Assembly: GCF_030009775.1 (NCBI RefSeq)
Contig: NZ_JASCTH010000028.1
Coordinates: 1 to 64,000 of the forward strand
DNA length: 64,000 nucleotides
Direction: 5' to 3'
Source: Actinoplanes sandaracinus
GTDB lineage: Bacteria; Actinomycetota; Actinomycetes; Mycobacteriales; Micromonosporaceae
Both the position numbers and the translations under genes were made by a program. Below are positions 61,271-64,000 of the stretch, piece after piece (within the stretch, counting starts at the first letter, position 1; every line of letters starts with the position of its first letter). The notes beneath the pieces are model-generated. The model was given only the letters and a program-made list of their open reading frames with translations. It made no database searches and had not been told where the DNA came from.

Positions 61271-61972
61271 GTGACCGACAAGATCGCCCGAAGCTGGTGG
61301 CCCGACGTGCTGGCGCTGGCCGCGTTCGCGGCCCTGACCGTCGCCCTGGCCCGAGGCCACCTGCTGGACCTGGACCAGCGGGTGGCCGAGTGGGCCTTCG
61401 ACCAGCACGGCCAGCGTCAGGTGTACTGGACCGCCCGGGTCGTCAACTACCTGGGCCAGGGCGGGCAGGTGCTGATGCCGGTGGCGGCGATCCTGACCTT
61501 CCTGCTGTTCCGGAGGACCCGGTCGATCCGGGCGGCGATGCCCTTCGCCGCGGCCTTTCTTCTGACGATGTTCACCATCGGCCCGGCGAAGGTCTTCTTC
61601 GACCGGGCCGCGCCGCGATTCCCCGGCCCGGACAAGACCATCCTGTTCAACCCGAGCGCCTTCGGCAAGGCAGCACAGAGCTATCCGTCCGGCCACGTCG
61701 CTAACGCGTTCGTCTGGTATGCGGTGATCGCACTGCTCCTCGCCGCGCTCCTGGGCCGCGCCCTGTCCCGCCAAGAGACACTGCTGGTCCGGGTGCTGCC
61801 GGTGGTGATCGTTTTCATCACGACGGTGTACACCGGGTTCCACTGGCTCACCGACTCGATCGCCGCGCTCTTCCTCGGACTGGTCCTGGCCCGCCTGCTG
61901 GAACGAATCCCGTGGGACCGCGTCCCGCTCCCGGCCGTCTCGCAGCGCTGGGGCCGGCCGGTCGGTCTCTAG
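61271..61972 (+). CDS. PAP2-family phosphatase
   Basis: A 233-residue membrane protein with five to six helices. The three phosphatase motifs are present: KVFFDRAAPRFPG (KX6RP-type), SYPSGHVAN (PSGH), and TVYTGFHWLTD (SRX5HX3D-type, with the catalytic His and Asp). Such enzymes dephosphorylate lipids such as phosphatidic acid or undecaprenyl pyrophosphate. GTG start nine bases after the protease gene. Its stop overlaps that of the convergent nagA gene within CTAG. Confidence 0.9.
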   Translation: MTDKIARSWWPDVLALAAFAALTVALARGHLLDLDQRVAEWAFDQHGQRQVYWTARVVNYLGQGGQVLMPVAAILTFLLFRRTRSIRAAMPFAAAFLLTMFTIGPAKVFFDRAAPRFPGPDKTILFNPSAFGKAAQSYPSGHVANAFVWYAVIALLLAALLGRALSRQETLLVRVLPVVIVFITTVYTGFHWLTDSIAALFLGLVLARLLERIPWDRVPLPAVSQRWGRPVGL

Positions 61973-63060
61973 ATCCGCTCTCCGGCGCGCATGACGTGCT
62001 TGAGGCGCAGGCCGTCGTCGAGGACGACCAGGTCGGCGCGGAGGCCCGGGGCCAGGGCGCCGCGGTCCGCCAGTCCGAGCAGGCGGGCCGGGGTGGTCGA
62101 GGCCATCCGGGCCGCGTCGGTCAGGGACACGCCCGCGGCGACCGCGTTGCGCACCGCCACGTCCATGGTGAGCGTGCTCCCGGCGATCGAACCGCCCTCG
62201 GCCAGGCGGGCCACCCGGTCGGCGACCACGACCTCCTGGCCGCCGAGTTCGTAACGGCCGTCGGGCATGCCGGTGGCGTCCATCGCGTCGGTGATCAGCA
62301 CGGCCCGGTCCGGCCCGACGCTGCCGGCGGCGAAGGCCAGCATGCCGGGGTGCAGATGGATGCCGTCGGCGATCAGCTCACACGCGACCGACGAGGAGAG
62401 CAGGCCGACGACCGGGCCCGGCTCGCGGTGGTGCGGTGGGCGCATGCCGTTGAAGAGGTGGGTGGCGACGGTAGCGCCCGCGGCCACTCCGGCGTGGGTC
62501 TGGTCGTACGTCGCATCGGTGTGCCCGATCGCGGCGAGCACCCCGTGGTCGCGCAGAAGAGCGATGGCCTCCAGGGCGCCGGGCAGTTCGGGGGCGACGG
62601 TCATCATCCGTACCGCGCCCTCACCGATCTTGATCAGTTCGACGATCTCGGCCGGCACCGGGTCGCGCAGGTAGGCGGGATTCTGTGCGCCACACCGCAC
62701 CGCGGACAGGTACGGCCCCTCGAAATGGACACCTGCCAGCACGCCTTCGTCGACCAGCGGCCGGAAGGAGGCAGTGGCCGACCGCATCAGCTCGAACGGC
62801 GAGCTGACCAGGCTGGCCAGCATCGTGGTGGTGCCGTGGCCGAGGTGGAAGGCGGCGGCGCCGTGGGCGGCCGCCACCGAGCCGGTGGTGAAGGTGTGGC
62901 CGCCGCCGCCGTGGCAGTGCAGGTCGACGAAGCCGGGCACGATCACGTCGTCGCCCACGGTATCGTCCGGCACGATCGCGGCGATCCGGCCGCCGTCGAG
63001 GTCGAGGTGTCCGGGGACGACCGCGCCGGGGGTGACGATCCGGCCGGAGATTCGGGTCAC
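61969..63060 (-). CDS. nagA: N-acetylglucosamine-6-phosphate deacetylase NagA
   Basis: A 363-residue amidohydrolase: the metal-binding VDLHCHGGGGHTF near the N-terminus, IGHTDATYDQ with HLFNGM, and LITDAMDATGMPDG, all typical of NagA. It removes acetate from GlcNAc-6-phosphate made from chitin or peptidoglycan turnover. GTG start overlapping the stop of the ROK kinase gene (GTGA), so the two form a coupled pair. Confidence 0.93.
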   Translation of the reverse strand: MTRISGRIVTPGAVVPGHLDLDGGRIAAIVPDDTVGDDVIVPGFVDLHCHGGGGHTFTTGSVAAAHGAAAFHLGHGTTTMLASLVSSPFELMRSATASFRPLVDEGVLAGVHFEGPYLSAVRCGAQNPAYLRDPVPAEIVELIKIGEGAVRMMTVAPELPGALEAIALLRDHGVLAAIGHTDATYDQTHAGVAAGATVATHLFNGMRPPHHREPGPVVGLLSSSVACELIADGIHLHPGMLAFAAGSVGPDRAVLITDAMDATGMPDGRYELGGQEVVVADRVARLAEGGSIAGSTLTMDVAVRNAVAAGVSLTDAARMASTTPARLLGLADRGALAPGLRADLVVLDDGLRLKHVMRAGERI

Positions 63061-63989
63061 GGGGCGCCTTTCAAACTGTCCAGGGCCAGAAGCGCCGAGC
63101 CGAGGCAGCCGGCGGTGTCGCCCAGCTCGACCCGGACGATCTCGGGGGAGCGGTGGAAGGTGACCCGCTGGGCGACCGCGTCCCGGACCGGGTCGACCAG
63201 GGCGTCCCCGGCTTCGGCGAGACCGCCGCCGAGCACCACCACACCGACGTCGTAGAGCGCCTGCGCGGTGACCAGTCCGTCGGCGAGGGCTTCGACGGCG
63301 TCCTGCCAGACCCGCCCGGCCAGTTCGTCACCCTTCGCGGCGCGGGTGGCCACGTCGAACGCGGTGGCTCCGGGTTCGCCGGACAGGTGCGCGTACCGCC
63401 GCCCGACCGCCTTGGCCGACGCTTCCGCCTCCAGGCAGCCGCGCAGCCCGCAACCGCACGGTGTGCCGCCCGGCCGGACCACGACGTGCCCGAGCTCGCC
63501 GGCGGCGCCGTGCGCGCCCGGATATCCCCGGCCGTCGATGATCAGGCCGCCGGCGATGCCGGTGCCGATCGCCACGAACAGCACATGTCGCCGTCCGCGC
63601 CCGGCGCCGAGGCGGGCTTCGGCGAGGGCGCCGACGCGGACGTCGTGGCCGAGCGCGGCGGGGATCCCCAGCCGTCGCACGGCGAGATCCCTCAGCGGTA
63701 CGTCACGGAAGCCCACGTTCGCCGACCAGACCGCGACACCGTTGGCCTCGTCCACGACCCCCGGCACCGCGATGCCTGCGGCGACGGGGGTGAGCCCGTC
63801 GGCGCGGGCTCTGGCGGCCAGTGACTCGGCGACCGACAGGATCGTCTCGGTGACCGCCTCGGGGCCACGGTCGGCCCGGGTGGGGTGCCGTTCCTCGTGG
63901 TGAACCGTGCCGTCCGGTCGCACCAGGGCGCACTTCATCCCGGTGCCGCCCACGTCGAGGGCTACCACCGCCTGGTGCGAAGGGTTCAC
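63057..63989 (-). CDS. ROK-family sugar kinase
   Basis: A 310-residue kinase: the phosphate-binding ALDVGGTGMKCALV, a catalytic LGHDVRVGALAEARLGAG region, and the zinc signature CGCGLRGCLEAEASAKA. No N-terminal DNA-binding domain, so it is an enzyme rather than a regulator. Coupling to nagA suggests it phosphorylates N-acetylglucosamine or a related amino sugar; glucokinase activity cannot be excluded. GTG 63989; only 11 bases of upstream sequence lie in the window. Confidence 0.88.
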   Translation of the reverse strand: MNPSHQAVVALDVGGTGMKCALVRPDGTVHHEERHPTRADRGPEAVTETILSVAESLAARARADGLTPVAAGIAVPGVVDEANGVAVWSANVGFRDVPLRDLAVRRLGIPAALGHDVRVGALAEARLGAGRGRRHVLFVAIGTGIAGGLIIDGRGYPGAHGAAGELGHVVVRPGGTPCGCGLRGCLEAEASAKAVGRRYAHLSGEPGATAFDVATRAAKGDELAGRVWQDAVEALADGLVTAQALYDVGVVVLGGGLAEAGDALVDPVRDAVAQRVTFHRSPEIVRVELGDTAGCLGSALLALDSLKGAP

Positions 63990-64000
63990 GTGAGGACTAC

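Overview
The window is high-GC actinobacterial chromosome. Gene content points to the family Micromonosporaceae, most likely Actinoplanes or a close relative: carD-ispD-ispF, radA-disA, many GTG starts, an AfsR/SARP regulator, F420-type enzymes, an msiK-type sugar ATPase, and a type III polyketide synthase locus resembling one described from Actinoplanes missouriensis. This assignment is inference from gene content. No 16S gene or plasmid/phage backbone is visible.

Layout. 1-6 kb: the 3' end of clpC with a perfect terminator, a DUF4291 gene, mutY, an ACT-domain regulator coupled to peptide deformylase, a 2'-5' RNA ligase-type gene, an intergenic stretch with two 53-bp REP-like units, and an LPXTG-type surface protein. 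6-9.7 kb: disA, radA and a lipoprotein gene, all on the minus strand. 9.8-14.3 kb: a compact biosynthetic locus (UbiA prenyltransferase, divergent methyltransferase, acyl-CoA dehydrogenase-like flavoprotein, type III polyketide synthase, small membrane protein) with a 34-bp tandem repeat between its second and third genes. 14.5-24 kb: a thioredoxin-like membrane protein, carD-ispD-ispF, an F420/FMN-type oxidoreductase, a TPR membrane protein, a beta-propeller protein, and a divergent ROK regulator/MFS exporter pair. 24-38 kb: hisC, an RDD membrane protein, an Lrp regulator, a second beta-propeller protein, class I and class II fumarases, a large SARP regulator, cysS and rlmB.

38-43.2 kb: a minus-strand set of secreted proteins: a beta-propeller, tyrosinase with its MelC1-type helper, two small exported proteins, and an exported lipase-like hydrolase with a near-consensus IdeR/DtxR iron box upstream. 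43.2-51.4 kb is the least orderly part and looks accessory. It holds a secreted protein with a cationic two-cysteine C-terminal segment followed by a tiny membrane protein (candidate bacteriocin/immunity pair), a decayed IS630-type transposase, a DUF1877 gene, gene fragments, and three MarR/winged-helix regulators with palindromic operators. It ends near a tRNA-Thr gene.

51.4-64 kb returns to conserved content: an MsiK-type ABC ATPase with a clear promoter and terminator, a further beta-propeller membrane protein, a GNAT acetyltransferase, a pyrimidine-dimer glycosylase-family gene, an RCK-pore-RCK channel-like protein with an unusual filter, a DUF4032 protein, a V8/trypsin-type serine protease, a PAP2 phosphatase, and a coupled ROK sugar kinase-nagA pair for amino sugar use.

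The features most worth follow-up are the polyketide locus with its unusual flavoprotein and tandem repeat, the candidate cationic peptide pair, the iron-box hydrolase, and several previously unlabelled intergenic repeats.
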